Assembly: GCA_003584895.1 (NCBI GenBank)
Contig: QVQF01000118.1
Location: 1 to 45,778 of the forward strand
Length of the DNA: 45,778 nucleotides
DNA from: Methylococcales bacterium
GTDB taxonomy: Bacteria; Pseudomonadota; Gammaproteobacteria; Methylococcales; Methylomonadaceae
Direction of reading: 5' to 3'
A program made the position numbers and the translations under genes. The notes below the pieces were generated by a model, which did not search any database, was not told the origin of the DNA, and was given only the letters and a program-made list of their open reading frames with translations. This document shows positions 17,919-27,305 of the stretch, piece by piece (positions within the stretch are counted from its first letter, which is position 1; every line of letters starts with the position of its first letter).

Positions 17919-19654
17919 GACACTAACCGTCCTTCTTTAATGACGACTTTTCTATCCATGCGCTTGATAACGTCATTATCATGACTGGCAATAATCAGGG
18001 TTTTATCCTTAAATAAGTCATCAATGATATCTAGTAATAGCATTTTATTAGTAGCATCGAGATTAGCGGTGGGTTCATCCAACACTATAATTTCTGCATC
18101 TTTTAAAAAAGCTCTAGCTAAGGCGATACGTTGTATTTGCCCACCGGATAAACCATAACCGCGCTCACCTATCTGGGTGAACAAGCCCTCAACTAAGTGC
18201 GAGCTGAACTCAGTTACTCCGGCAGCTGTTGCAGCGGCAATAATGCTTCGATCAGAGGCTTCTGGATTGGCCAGAGTAATATTGTCTCTGATACTGCCAT
18301 GGAAAATATAAGTCTGTTGACCAACCCACGCGAGGGTTATTGCGGCTTGCTCAGGAGTGACTGATTGTTCTTCAAGTAAAACTAATCCCTCGGTGACAGC
18401 TTCAAAACCTAAGAGTAGATTTAATAGCGTTGTTTTCCCTGCCCCCGATTCACCGACCAGAGCAATCTTTTCGCCCGCGTTAATGTGAAGATTGATATCG
18501 GTTAAAACCTGTCGTTGGCCATATGATTTGCTTGTATGCCTAAACTCGATAATAGAATTAAATGTTTCATTTGCGATTGATGCGCTTCCTACGTCGGCAC
18601 ATCCTATGCCATTAAATACTTCAGTGTCTTGTTCCAGAATATTGAGGATGGCATCAGCCGCACCCAAGGCGGCGGCTTTATCATGATAAAAAATAGCCAA
18701 TTGCCTGAGCGGCATAAAAAACTCAGGCGCTAACAGCAGCACAAACAAAGCCTCGTTTAAGCTGATCTGTTGGGCCGGGCCAAAATGAATCTGTCCCAAT
18801 AAGCCTAAACCTACATAGACAGCCACTAGGGCAACGGCAACGGCACTAAAAAACTCCAAAATAGCCGAGGATAGAAAAGCAATACGCAATACCGCCATAG
18901 TTTTCTCCCGAAAACCATCGGCGATGTGATTGATGTTGGCCAGTTCGTGATAGGCCTGACCAAATAATTTCAGAGTGGCTAGGCCCTGCATGCGGTCCAG
19001 AAAGTAACCGCTCATTCGAGTCATCGCCAAAAACTGATTGCGATTGGCGGAAGCAGCACCCATACCGACTAAAGCCATAAAAACTGGCACTAAAGGTCCT
19101 GTCAGCAAAAATATTAAGCCTACGACCCAATTGATAGGCATGACTACGGCAATCATGATGATGGGTAATACGCCAACTATCGTATGTTGAGCTAGATACC
19201 GAGAGAAATAGTTTTCTAGTGCATCGACTTGCTCTAAGGTAATGGCGACCAGTTCCCCGCTTTGTCGTTGTTTGATAGCAGCAGGGCCTAGGGATGCAAA
19301 CTGATTGATTAACTGCTGTCTTACCGAGGTTCTAACCTTGGCGCTTGCTTCAAAGCCACAAGTTTGATGAAAATAGACGCAGACACTACGCAAGATAAAA
19401 ACACTTGCAAGCCATAAAAAGCTAGGCATTAGTAACAGCCAATGGAGCTTATCAATGATAAGTGCTTGCAGGATGTAAGCCAACAATGCCGATTGGACAA
19501 TGATCGCTAGACCATTAATAATGCCTGCGATAGCAGCTAATAAAACAGGTTTACGAACGGTTTTACTTTGCTTTTTTAACCAACTTGCACATATTTTTTC
19601 CCTTTGCTTATGTTCATCGAAAAAAGATTGATTGTCTGTTTCTGTAAGTTGCAT
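17915..19654 (-). CDS. cydD: Heterodimeric ABC exporter subunit CydD
   Basis: The 579-residue partner of CydC has N-terminal membrane helices to about residue 330, then an ATPase domain with Walker A GESGAGKTT (about residue 400), signature LSGGQIQRIALARAFL and Walker B IIVLDEPTANLD. It is the promoter-proximal gene of cydDC on the minus strand. No purine-rich ribosome site precedes the ATG at 19654, which is unusual among these genes, but no better in-frame start is near. The upstream region has AT-rich -10-like hexamers (TATTAT, TATAAA read on the minus strand) without a convincing -35. Confidence 0.93.
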   Translation of the reverse strand: MQLTETDNQSFFDEHKQREKICASWLKKQSKTVRKPVLLAAIAGIINGLAIIVQSALLAYILQALIIDKLHWLLLMPSFLWLASVFILRSVCVYFHQTCGFEASAKVRTSVRQQLINQFASLGPAAIKQRQSGELVAITLEQVDALENYFSRYLAQHTIVGVLPIIMIAVVMPINWVVGLIFLLTGPLVPVFMALVGMGAASANRNQFLAMTRMSGYFLDRMQGLATLKLFGQAYHELANINHIADGFREKTMAVLRIAFLSSAILEFFSAVAVALVAVYVGLGLLGQIHFGPAQQISLNEALFVLLLAPEFFMPLRQLAIFYHDKAAALGAADAILNILEQDTEVFNGIGCADVGSASIANETFNSIIEFRHTSKSYGQRQVLTDINLHINAGEKIALVGESGAGKTTLLNLLLGFEAVTEGLVLLEEQSVTPEQAAITLAWVGQQTYIFHGSIRDNITLANPEASDRSIIAAATAAGVTEFSSHLVEGLFTQIGERGYGLSGGQIQRIALARAFLKDAEIIVLDEPTANLDATNKMLLLDIIDDLFKDKTLIIASHDNDVIKRMDRKVVIKEGRLVS

Positions 19655-19941
19655 GAGGTGGTAGGCTTTGTCGTGGCAGCTATCAGCTTTATAGCGGTTA
19701 ATAATACGTGTTTTTGAGATGGATTGTGTAACATCAGTTAAATGAAATTACTTAATCATCATGATTTGATCGGTTTCGGTTAGCAATCTTGATAGTTTTT
19801 TATTCAATCCCTATACTGACTAGCATTGTATAGGGAATGCATAGCCATTATTTCCTCCTTATTTACGTCAGAGCTAAGTTTTGTGTTTACAGATCTTTAA
19901 TCCAATCGTGTTAATTATTGTTGTCCGACTTAGGAATAAAA
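19655..19941. other. Intergenic region between divergent cydD and cbtA, with one hairpin
   Basis: About 290 bases precede the small ORF at 19942. The clearest element is a perfect 9-bp stem TCCCTATAC (19808-19816) with GTATAGGGA (19828-19836) and an 11-base loop. Its function is unknown. No FNR half-site pair (TTGAT-N4-ATCAA) and no cobalamin riboswitch core were found. The rest is AT-rich and must hold the cydDC promoter. Confidence 0.5.
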
Positions 19942-20049
19942 ATGTCTACAGATCATTTGTTGATTAAGCATGGTGGTGTTCAACCCCATTTTTTGATAGT
20001 GATACTCTGCCTGATATCTATTGATAGTGCGGGTTTCCTATGCGATTAA
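19942..20049 (+). CDS. Possible 35-residue membrane peptide upstream of cbtA
   Basis: An ATG at 19942 has a good ribosome site (TAGGA, 6 bp spacing) and opens a 35-codon frame. It has three histidines in the first 16 residues (MSTDHLLIKHGGVQPH) and then a short hydrophobic stretch (FLIVILCLISI). Its TAA at 20047-20049 overlaps the cbtA start region, which lacks its own ribosome site, so coupled translation is plausible. CbtB, the usual small histidine-bearing partner, lies beside CbtA in many genomes, but the C-terminal His-rich CbtB motif is absent. It may be a relic, a leader peptide, or chance. Confidence 0.3.
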   Translation: MSTDHLLIKHGGVQPHFLIVILCLISIDSAGFLCD

Positions 20050-20636
20050 TGCCTAATCTATCGATGCTTAAAAGTTTGCTGCTTGCTGCTTTATGGGCAG
20101 GGCTTAGCTCCGGTTTGTTATTGACGGCGATACAAAGCTTTCAGGCTATGCCTAGCCGGCTAGAAATTCTAACTAATATCAGTCTAGCTGTTGCTTTTGC
20201 TTTATTGCTAGGCGTCGCGAGTACTTTGCGCGGTGGCCTTAGTTCTTGGCGTCAAGGCTTGTGCTGGGGCTTGGCCGGTTATAGTATATTTTTTGTAGCG
20301 CCTTCCTTAGGTTTGTCGCCAGTAGTGCCAGCTACCTTGGATACGGATATAGAGGCTAGGCAACTATGGTGGTTAATGACGGTTTTTGATACGGCGCTGG
20401 GACTATGGCTGTTGGTATTTGCTAAAACTAAACTTAATCAACTGTTTGGCCTAGTACTATTAATTTCTCCACATGCGATAGGTGCGCCTCACCCTGAAGT
20501 GACCGGCAGTGTCGCTAATGCTGAAGTAGTGCCTAACTTTATTATCATAACGGCTTTTGCAAATGCATTATTTTGGATGGTCTTAGGTGCGGTAATGGGG
20601 TTTCTGGCTCAGAAAAACAAAATAATTAAAGCTTAA
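20040..20636 (+). CDS. cbtA: CbtA-family cobalt transporter-like membrane protein
   Basis: The 198-residue protein with about five or six membrane segments shows the CbtA pattern: LLLAALWAGLSSGLLLTAIQ near the start, the central WRQGLCWGLAGYSIFFVAPSLGLSP, EARQLWWLMTVFDTALGLWLL, then SPHAIGAPHPE and a last FANALFWMVLGAVMGF. The family is a proposed cobalt uptake system, often under cobalamin riboswitch control, and the assignment rests mainly on bioinformatics in the field. No riboswitch is seen here. ATG at 20040 or 20049 could start it. It stands alone between cydD and dctA. Confidence 0.8.
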   Translation: MRLMPNLSMLKSLLLAALWAGLSSGLLLTAIQSFQAMPSRLEILTNISLAVAFALLLGVASTLRGGLSSWRQGLCWGLAGYSIFFVAPSLGLSPVVPATLDTDIEARQLWWLMTVFDTALGLWLLVFAKTKLNQLFGLVLLISPHAIGAPHPEVTGSVANAEVVPNFIIITAFANALFWMVLGAVMGFLAQKNKIIKA

Positions 20637-20644
20637 TACTCGCT

Positions 20645-20680
20645 GCTCAAGTGCAATAGGCTATGCTTAGGCACTTGAGC
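20645..20680. terminator. Perfect 10-bp hairpin after cbtA
   Basis: GCTCAAGTGC (20645-20654) pairs with GCACTTGAGC (20671-20680) over a 16-base loop, 8 bp after the cbtA stop. No T-run follows, so termination is possible but not certain. Confidence 0.4.
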
Positions 20681-20742
20681 ATCATTCGCGTGCATAGCGC
20701 CGCACCCGAGCATCGTATTGAAATCACCATATATATTCCGCT

Positions 20743-22002
20743 ATGAAAAAACGCTGGCCACATCTCTATGTCCAAGTCCTGATCGCCATCACTATTGGCA
20801 TTCTGTTAGGTCATTTTTATCCTGAAACCGCCACAACCATGAAGCCGTTAGGTGACGGTTTTATTAAACTTATTAAAATGATGATTGCGCCTATCATTTT
20901 CTGCACGGTGGTGACCGGCATTGCTGGGATGCAGGCGATGGACAAAGTGGGGCGCGTCGGTATTAAAGCCTTACTTTATTTTGAAGTGGTTAGTACGCTG
21001 GCGTTGATTATCGGCTTGATCGTCGTGCATCTGATTCAACCGGGTGCAGGTATGAATGTCGATGTTAGCACTCTGGATGCTAAAAGCCTGAGTGCTTATA
21101 CCGATGTAGTAAAAACGCTAGGCATTGTTGATTTTATGCTTAACATCATTCCTGCTAGTGTCGTTGACGCCTTTGCCAAGGGCGATATCTTACAGGTACT
21201 GCTATTTTCATTGCTGTTCGGCTTTTCACTGGTGGCGATGAAAGAAACCGGTACGCAAGTCGTCTATGTTATCGAAAAAGTATCCCATGTATTGTTCGGC
21301 ATAGTCGAAACCATTATGAAACTTGCTCCCATAGGTGCTTTTGGCGCGATGGCATTTACCATTGGCAAATACGGTATTGCCTCGCTTGCTCCGCTGGCAA
21401 AATTGATGGGGAGTTTTTATCTGGCCTGCTTGCTATTTATTTTCATAGTCTTAGGTCTTATCACCCGATTTGCCGGATTTAGCATTATTAAGTTCATTAT
21501 TTACATTAAAGATGAGCTGTTAATTGTGCTCGGCACCTCATCTTCGGAATCGGTACTGCCACGCATGATGATTAAGCTGGAAAAAATGGGCTGCTCTAAG
21601 TCTGTCGTCGGCTTAGTTATTCCTACCGGGTATTCTTTCAATCTGGATGGCACCTCTATCTATCTGACTATGGCTGCTATTTTTGTAGCACAGGCCACTA
21701 ACACGCCGTTAACCCTGGTGCAGGAACTGACTATTCTCGGCGTGTTATTGCTCACCTCAAAAGGTGCTGCGGGTGTTACTGGCAGCGGCTTTATCACCTT
21801 GGCGGCAACACTGTCCGCCGTGCCGACTATCCCCGTTGCGGGGCTTGCACTAATACTCGGCATAGACCGTTTCATGTCAGAAGCACGCGCACTGACCAAT
21901 CTGATTGGTAACGGCGTTGCTACTGTGGTGGCTGCAAAATGGGAAAAAGAGTTGGATGTACAGAAAATGGAAGAGGCGCTAAACTCAAAAGTCAATGCGT
22001 GA
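20743..22002 (+). CDS. dctA: C4-dicarboxylate:cation symporter
   Basis: The 419-residue member of the DAACS (glutamate/dicarboxylate symporter) family begins with the DctA-type [20 protein letters not shown] and [22 protein letters not shown]. It has the serine-rich re-entrant loop [10 protein letters not shown] and the substrate-binding segment [12 protein letters not shown], with the final [29 protein letters not shown]. It would import succinate, fumarate or malate at the inner membrane. It stands alone, with cbtA upstream and an insertion sequence downstream. It is better conserved to E. coli DctA than most neighbours, but codon use looks similar. Confidence 0.92.
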   Translation: MKKRWPHLYVQVLIAITIGILLGHFYPETATTMKPLGDGFIKLIKMMIAPIIFCTVVTGIAGMQAMDKVGRVGIKALLYFEVVSTLALIIGLIVVHLIQPGAGMNVDVSTLDAKSLSAYTDVVKTLGIVDFMLNIIPASVVDAFAKGDILQVLLFSLLFGFSLVAMKETGTQVVYVIEKVSHVLFGIVETIMKLAPIGAFGAMAFTIGKYGIASLAPLAKLMGSFYLACLLFIFIVLGLITRFAGFSIIKFIIYIKDELLIVLGTSSSESVLPRMMIKLEKMGCSKSVVGLVIPTGYSFNLDGTSIYLTMAAIFVAQATNTPLTLVQELTILGVLLLTSKGAAGVTGSGFITLAATLSAVPTIPVAGLALILGIDRFMSEARALTNLIGNGVATVVAAKWEKELDVQKMEEALNSKVNA

Positions 22003-22020
22003 CTTATCTTACGGTCTACG

Positions 22021-22070
22021 TGCCTAAAATCACAGTTCATGGGTTGTTGTGGCAATAGTAGGCGTTCCTG
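22021..22070. repeat. Long direct repeat, left copy
   Basis: These 50 bp, starting TGCCTAAAATCACAG and ending TAGGCGTTCCTG, recur at 23623-23671 with a single missing base. The pair brackets the family B palindrome and the IS4-type element. The left copy lies 18 bp after the dctA stop, the right copy just before the dnaE promoter region. Confidence 0.9.
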
Positions 22071-22073
22071 TCG

Positions 22074-22164
22074 ATGCCGGTCGGGGTTTGCAACCCCGAC
22101 CGAAACGTTTGCATGCTTCAATAACTTTCGAAATCTTAAACGTTAAGGACGGGGTTACAAACCC
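22074..22164 (+). repeat. Palindromic repeat family B, copy 1 (split by the IS element)
   Basis: The first hairpin has an 11-bp stem CGGTCGGGGTT (22078-22088) with AACCCCGACCG (22092-22102) and a TGC loop, followed by AAACGTTT and a linker. The second hairpin (ACGGGGTT-ACA-AACCCCGT) is cut by the insertion sequence; its right half resumes at 23589-23612. Other copies are at 29628-29712 and, inverted, 31121-31178. The arrangement is that of paired REP-type elements; no REP-associated transposase is in the window. Confidence 0.85.
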
Positions 22165-23588
22165 ATAAGCGCCAACTTAAGGAATAGCCCCTTTAAAAAT
22201 CAATAAGTAGACGCATATCGGTAATTTTTTAATGAGATATGCTAATTCCACCTAAATCACAAGACATCAGCTTTGAAGAATTTCTGAAAGTGTTGCCCAC
22301 CGATTATCATGAAATGGCTTATGAATTCAAAGCGTTTACGCGAAGCCGTAAAATTAAATCGCCCGCTCAATTATTACAAGTCGTCATGATTTATTGCGGA
22401 TTGGACAATGTTCTTAGAGAAACAGCGGGCGTGTTTACGCTCCAAGAAGAACCGATTACGGACACCGCTGTTCACAAACGCTTAAAAGCGTGTGAGCCAT
22501 GGCTAAAAGCGCTGTTAATGAATCTGCTACCTACTGGAAAAAGCGTACCAACATCGCTTCGGATATTGGTGGTCGATGGCTCATCTTTACAAGGGCCAGG
22601 TACTAAAGGCACCGATTATCGCCTGCATTTAGCGTTGAACTTGGTGAGTATGTCGCTACATGAAATTCAGGTGACGGGTGCCAATCAAGGCGAAAGCCTG
22701 AGCCGCTATAATTTTGCTAAAGGTGATGTGGTAATGACTGATCGTGGTTACAATCATCCTGCGACCCTTCTTGACCTTAATGCCCAAGAGGTGGATGTAT
22801 TATTACGGTTACTACCAACCGCCATGCCATTATATTTTCGTCAGGTAGGCCAATTAGCTTGTGAGCCTCTGCCAGAATTACGGTTAAACATAGCCGACTA
22901 TCTTCGGAAGGCGACTAGCGATTTAGTCAGTATACCGATATGGCTGCACAGTAAAGGACGCAGTTGTTCGGGCATGGTTCATGCGCAACGCTTGCCGCCA
23001 GAAGTAGCAGAAGCAGCGAGGCGCCGTTGTCGGCAGGACGGCAGCCGGAAAGGACGAACCCCAGCACAGGATACTTTATATTTAGCCGGCTGGCTCATGG
23101 TCTTCACTACCGTATCCGAAGAGATTATGGCGGCTTCGACTGTCATCGAATTGTATCGAACTCGTTGGCAAGTCGAACTGGTTTTTAAGCGTTTAAAAAG
23201 CCTGTTGGATCTGGACTTACTGCGCCCCCCAAAAGATAGCTTGTTAGGTAAGGTGTGGATTACTGGGAAATTATTATATGCTACCGTTATTGAGCGCCAT
23301 GTATATAAACGTTTTGGTCATGACTGGAATCAGTTCGATCAAATTCGGATGACAACACCTTGGCGGCTATTAAAAGTAGTGCATTCCTTAATAAACTCGT
23401 GGATTATTGAAACGCATCGTTGGTGTCTAGCTAATCAGTCGGATTGCTTTAAAGTACTTATGGAGCGTCCACGTCGTCGTGCATTGCAGGTACTACCAGC
23501 CGAGGTGGCAAGTTTGCTGAAACTATCAAATAAATTGAATCAATGTTCCAACATAATTTGATGTGTTTAACCTTAAGTTGGCGCTTAT
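22165..23588 (+). mobile_element. IS4-family insertion sequence, complete
   Basis: The element is 1424 bp with perfect 18-bp terminal inverted repeats, ATAAGCGCCAACTTAAGG (22165-22182) and its complement (23571-23588). It is flanked by identical 13-bp direct repeats GGGTTACAAACCC (22152-22164 and 23589-23601). Because the target is itself a palindrome, the boundary can slide: up to 22 bp of inverted repeat with a shorter duplication gives the same sequence. Size, 18-bp ends and 10-13 bp duplications match the IS4 group. Intact ends, duplications and open frame point to recent insertion. It carries only the transposase. Confidence 0.93.
22239..23561 (+). CDS. IS4-family DDE transposase
   Basis: The 440-residue transposase would cut and paste the surrounding element. 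DDE residues are visible: D113 (VVDGSS), D168 (MTDRGY) and E313 inside the IS4 signature Y306-x2-R309-x3-E313-x6-K320 (YRTRWQVELVFKRLK). The frame is uninterrupted and at normal family length. The ATG at 22239 sits 57 bp inside the left inverted repeat and the stop is close to the right one. Confidence 0.95.
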   Translation: MLIPPKSQDISFEEFLKVLPTDYHEMAYEFKAFTRSRKIKSPAQLLQVVMIYCGLDNVLRETAGVFTLQEEPITDTAVHKRLKACEPWLKALLMNLLPTGKSVPTSLRILVVDGSSLQGPGTKGTDYRLHLALNLVSMSLHEIQVTGANQGESLSRYNFAKGDVVMTDRGYNHPATLLDLNAQEVDVLLRLLPTAMPLYFRQVGQLACEPLPELRLNIADYLRKATSDLVSIPIWLHSKGRSCSGMVHAQRLPPEVAEAARRRCRQDGSRKGRTPAQDTLYLAGWLMVFTTVSEEIMAASTVIELYRTRWQVELVFKRLKSLLDLDLLRPPKDSLLGKVWITGKLLYATVIERHVYKRFGHDWNQFDQIRMTTPWRLLKVVHSLINSWIIETHRWCLANQSDCFKVLMERPRRRALQVLPAEVASLLKLSNKLNQCSNII

Positions 23589-23622
23589 GGGTTACAAACC
23601 CCGTCCCGCTTGGAAGTTTTGG

Positions 23623-23671
23623 TGCCAAAATCACAGTTCATGGGTTGTTGTGGCAATAGTAGGCGTTCCTG
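23623..23671. repeat. Long direct repeat, right copy
   Basis: These 49 bp match 22021-22070 apart from one deleted base. Here the last bases run into a palindrome TTCCTGA-GCT-TCAGGAA (23667-23683) that the left copy lacks, because the left copy ends at TTCCTG where the family B repeat begins. The right copy is therefore probably the original and the left one the duplicate. Confidence 0.9.
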
Positions 23672-23686
23672 AGCTTCAGGAAAGGT

Positions 23687-23692
23687 TATAAT
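23687..23692 (+). promoter_or_regulatory. Possible dnaE -10 box
   Basis: A perfect TATAAT lies 39 bp before the dnaE ATG. No good -35 hexamer is found 16-18 bp upstream, where the direct repeat lies, so support is limited to the -10 match. Confidence 0.35.
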
Positions 23693-23731
23693 TAACAAAA
23701 ACTCCCCATTACCTTACGTTTACTATCCTAC

Positions 23732-26700
23732 ATGCAACCGGCTTTTATTCATTTAAGATTACATAGCGAATTTTCCTTGGTCGATGGTACGGTCAAGATT
23801 AAGGCTTTAGCTAAGCGCTTAGTTGAGCTTAATATGCCTGCCATTGCGGTGACTGAACACGCTAATTTATTTTCTTTGGTTAAGTTTTATAAAGCCACAC
23901 GAGGCGTGGGCATTAAGCCCATAGCGGGCGCTGATGTCTTAGTTTATAACCCAGAGGAACCGGCGACTCCTTTTCGACTCACCTTGTTGGTCAATAATAA
24001 TGTCGGTTATGTCACGCTTACCGAGTTAGTCTCAAAAGCCTATCAAGAAGGCCAGCATCTAGGCGTGCCTATGCTGCGCTATGAATGGATCGCTGCTAAT
24101 CATCAAGGCTTAATTGCTATGTCGGGGGCGATGGACGGCGATATAGGTAAGGCTTTAGTCGCTGGTAAAACGGGTGTGGCTCAGCAACTAGCAAAACAAT
24201 GGTCGGAGTTATTTAATGACGCCTTTTATCTGGAATTACAGCGGGTCGGTAAGCCTGATGAAGAGGCTTATATTGAGGCCGCTGTAGAATTAGCAGCAAA
24301 AATGGGCTTGCCTGTGGTGGCGACCAATGATGTGCGCTTTCTTCATAAAAAAGATTTTGCCGCTCATGAAGTACGCGTCTGTATTAATCAAGGTCGGGTC
24401 TTAGATGATGAACGTAGACCCAAAGACTATACCGAGCAACAATATTTACGCAGCTCTGAAGAAATGCAGCAGTTGTTTGCCGATATTCCAGAGGCTTTAG
24501 AAAACAGTGTAGAAATAGCCAAACGTTGCAGCATCAGCCTGACTTTAGGAGAGAACTTCTTACCCGATTTCCCTGTGCCTGCTGGGATGACTTTAAGTGA
24601 GTACATGACCTTAGAGGCTGAAAAGGGTCTCGAAGAACGCTTGGTGCATTATCCCGCAGTAGGCAAGGGTACCGATGAAGAAAATAGACAGGTGTATTAT
24701 CAACGCTTAGATTTTGAGTTGAAGATGATCAGCCAGATGGGCTTTCCTGGTTATTTTATGATTGTGGCTGACTTTATTCAGTGGGCCAAAAACAATCTGA
24801 TTCCCGTGGGCCCTGGTCGTGGTTCGGGTGCGGGGTCCTTAGTGGCCTATGCCCTAAAGATTACTGATTTAGATCCTATTGAATTTGATTTATTGTTCGA
24901 GCGTTTTTTAAATCCAGAGCGGGTCTCTATGCCTGACTTTGATATCGACTTTTGCATGGATAGGCGTGATGAAGTTATTGATTATGTGGCACGTCATTAT
25001 GGTCGCGATCATGTTGCCCAGATTATTACTTATGGGTCTATGGCCGCTAAGGCGGTTATCCGCGATGTAGGGCGGGTCTTAGGTTTTCCTTATGGCTTTG
25101 TCGATCGCTTAGCCAAATTGATTCCTTTTGAAATCGGCATGACGCTGACTAAAGCCTTAACCGATAGTCCTGATCTTAAGCTGCTCTACGATACCGAAGA
25201 AGAAGTAACTGCCTTGATTGATATGGCGCTGTCACTAGAAGGTACGGTCAGAAATGCCGGCAAACATGCCGGAGGGGTGGTGATCTCGCCCACTAAGTTG
25301 ACGGATTTCACGCCTTTATATTGTGAAGAAGATGGCAGCAATCTAGTTACTCAGTTCGATAAAGATGACGTAGAAGCGGTAGGTTTAGTTAAATTCGACT
25401 TTTTAGGACTACGCACGCTGACTATTATTGATTGGGCTTTGCAGACCATCAATGATAAAAAACGTTTGGCGGGTGATGACTTAGTCGACATTACTACCAT
25501 CCCAAGAGATGACCTAGCCTCTTATGTGTTGCTAAAGAATGGTCTGACCACGGCGGTATTCCAGTTAGAATCGCGTGGTATGAAAGAGCTGATTAAAAAG
25601 CTTAAGCCCGATTGTTTTGATGACATTATCGCTTTGGTGGCGTTATTTCGTCCGGGGCCTTTAGAATCGGGCATGGTAGATGATTACATTAATGTAAAGC
25701 ATGGTGCCAAAGCCGAATACGCTCATCCAATCTTAGTACCCATCTTAAAGCCTACCAACGGCGTTATTTTGTATCAAGAACAAGTGATGCAAATCGCTAG
25801 GGAAATGGCACTTTATACCTTGGGCGGTGCCGATATGTTACGTCGAGCCATGGGTAAGAAAAAGCCCGAGGAAATGGCGAAGGAACGAGGTAAGTTCTTA
25901 GAAGGTTCGGTGCAAAACAACGTTGAAGAAGACATTGCCACTTATGTCTTCGATTTAATGGAAAAGTTTGCCGGCTATGGTTTTAATAAGTCACATTCTG
26001 CAGCCTATGCTTTGGTTGCTTATCAAACTGCTTGGCTAAAAGCACATTATCCTTCGGCCTTTATGGCAGCCGTGTTGTCATCGGATATGGATAACACCGA
26101 CAAAGTAGTTATCTTAATAGAAGAATGTCGGCAGATGAAACAAGTCATTCTGCCGCCGGCTATTAATATGTCGATGTATAAATTTACGGTCAATGAAGCT
26201 AGCGACATCATTTATGGTTTGGGTGCCATTAAAGGCGTAGGTCAGGGCGCTATAGAAGATATGATCCTAGAACGCCAAGCAAATGGCCTGTTTTTAGGGC
26301 TTTATGATTTATGTCAACGTGTTGATTTGCGGAAGTTTAATCGTCGTGTGCTAGAAGCTTTAATCCGCGCCGGCGCTTTTGATGAGTTTGATGATAACCG
26401 CGCCAGCCATTTAGCGGAATTACCTACGGCCTTACGTGTTGCAGAACAACATGGCAAAATGGCAAAAACCGGCCAAAACGATATGTTTGCGCTGCCGGGT
26501 TTAGAAAGTGAAGACGATGATGCGGGCAGTTCAGGCGCTTATGAGTTAGCCGTAACGCCATGGACAGACCATGAACGTTTAGCTGCTGAAAAATTAACCT
26601 TAGGTTTGTTTTTAACGGGGCATCCCATAGATTCCTATGAAGACGAATTAAAACATTACACCCACGGAAAAATATCTGCCTTAAAAGTAGGTCGAGGTAG

Positions 26701-27211
26701 CGTGGAAGCGCGTGTTGCCGGTTTAATCGTTGAATTTCGTACCCGTCAAAATAAAAAGGGCAATACCATGGGCTTTGCCACCTTAGATGATAATTCTGGT
26801 CGGCTAGAATGTGCTTTATTTGGTGATGTGTATGAGAAGTATCGTGGTCTTTTGGGAAAAGATTGTGTGTTAATCGCCGAAGGTGGTTTGGCTATAGATA
26901 ATTTTTCAGGTAATTTACGTTTAACGGTGGAAAAGCTCTACGATATCGATCAAGCCAGAGAGCAGTTTGCTAGAGGGCTACAGTTAACCTGGAATAATGC
27001 CTCAACTGTTAATCATATAAGTACTCAATTGACTGAAGTATTAACGCCCTTTAAAAGAGGTGGTTGCCCGGTGAGTATTGCTTATAGCTCCAATGAAGCA
27101 CGAGCTACGGTTCAGTTAGGTGATGAATGGCGCGTGCATCCTACAGATGAGCTCATAGCCCGATTAAAAACACTGCTGGGCGCTGATGCGGTAGAGATTA
27201 GATACCGATAA
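23732..27211 (+). CDS. dnaE: DNA polymerase III alpha subunit
   Basis: The 1159-residue replicative polymerase subunit has an N-terminal PHP domain (HLRLHSEFSLVDG, residues 7-19; VTEHANLFSLVKFYK). The polymerase active site is in PDFDIDF with D402 and D404 (E. coli D401/D403), preceded by GPGRGSGAGSLVAYAL and followed by the fingers region with FDFLGLRTL. Then come the beta-binding and helix-hairpin-helix regions and a C-terminal OB fold (VEARVAGLIVEFRTRQNKKG). It has the normal DnaE1 length (E. coli 1160). The usual neighbour accA is not downstream; instead there is a lipoprotein gene. The IS copy stops about 140 bp upstream, so insertion may have altered its upstream region. Confidence 0.98.
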   Translation: MQPAFIHLRLHSEFSLVDGTVKIKALAKRLVELNMPAIAVTEHANLFSLVKFYKATRGVGIKPIAGADVLVYNPEEPATPFRLTLLVNNNVGYVTLTELVSKAYQEGQHLGVPMLRYEWIAANHQGLIAMSGAMDGDIGKALVAGKTGVAQQLAKQWSELFNDAFYLELQRVGKPDEEAYIEAAVELAAKMGLPVVATNDVRFLHKKDFAAHEVRVCINQGRVLDDERRPKDYTEQQYLRSSEEMQQLFADIPEALENSVEIAKRCSISLTLGENFLPDFPVPAGMTLSEYMTLEAEKGLEERLVHYPAVGKGTDEENRQVYYQRLDFELKMISQMGFPGYFMIVADFIQWAKNNLIPVGPGRGSGAGSLVAYALKITDLDPIEFDLLFERFLNPERVSMPDFDIDFCMDRRDEVIDYVARHYGRDHVAQIITYGSMAAKAVIRDVGRVLGFPYGFVDRLAKLIPFEIGMTLTKALTDSPDLKLLYDTEEEVTALIDMALSLEGTVRNAGKHAGGVVISPTKLTDFTPLYCEEDGSNLVTQFDKDDVEAVGLVKFDFLGLRTLTIIDWALQTINDKKRLAGDDLVDITTIPRDDLASYVLLKNGLTTAVFQLESRGMKELIKKLKPDCFDDIIALVALFRPGPLESGMVDDYINVKHGAKAEYAHPILVPILKPTNGVILYQEQVMQIAREMALYTLGGADMLRRAMGKKKPEEMAKERGKFLEGSVQNNVEEDIATYVFDLMEKFAGYGFNKSHSAAYALVAYQTAWLKAHYPSAFMAAVLSSDMDNTDKVVILIEECRQMKQVILPPAINMSMYKFTVNEASDIIYGLGAIKGVGQGAIEDMILERQANGLFLGLYDLCQRVDLRKFNRRVLEALIRAGAFDEFDDNRASHLAELPTALRVAEQHGKMAKTGQNDMFALPGLESEDDDAGSSGAYELAVTPWTDHERLAAEKLTLGLFLTGHPIDSYEDELKHYTHGKISALKVGRGSVEARVAGLIVEFRTRQNKKGNTMGFATLDDNSGRLECALFGDVYEKYRGLLGKDCVLIAEGGLAIDNFSGNLRLTVEKLYDIDQAREQFARGLQLTWNNASTVNHISTQLTEVLTPFKRGGCPVSIAYSSNEARATVQLGDEWRVHPTDELIARLKTLLGADAVEIRYR

Positions 27212-27305
27212 GGTGTTAATGCTTGGGTAATTCTTTAGTATTATGTTGTTTATTATCAATGAGCTAATAGAATCTAGCTGAGAAATGAAAAATCAGCGAA
27301 TAATG

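Noticed and set aside
21660-22121. 153-codon minus-strand frame overlapping dctA
   Set aside because: It is antisense to the strongly conserved dctA C-terminus, with no ribosome site or recognisable domain.
23647-23662. Sigma-54-like GGCAATAGTAGGC upstream of dnaE
   Set aside because: The GG-to-GC distance is nine bases rather than ten, and a housekeeping polymerase gene is an unlikely RpoN target.
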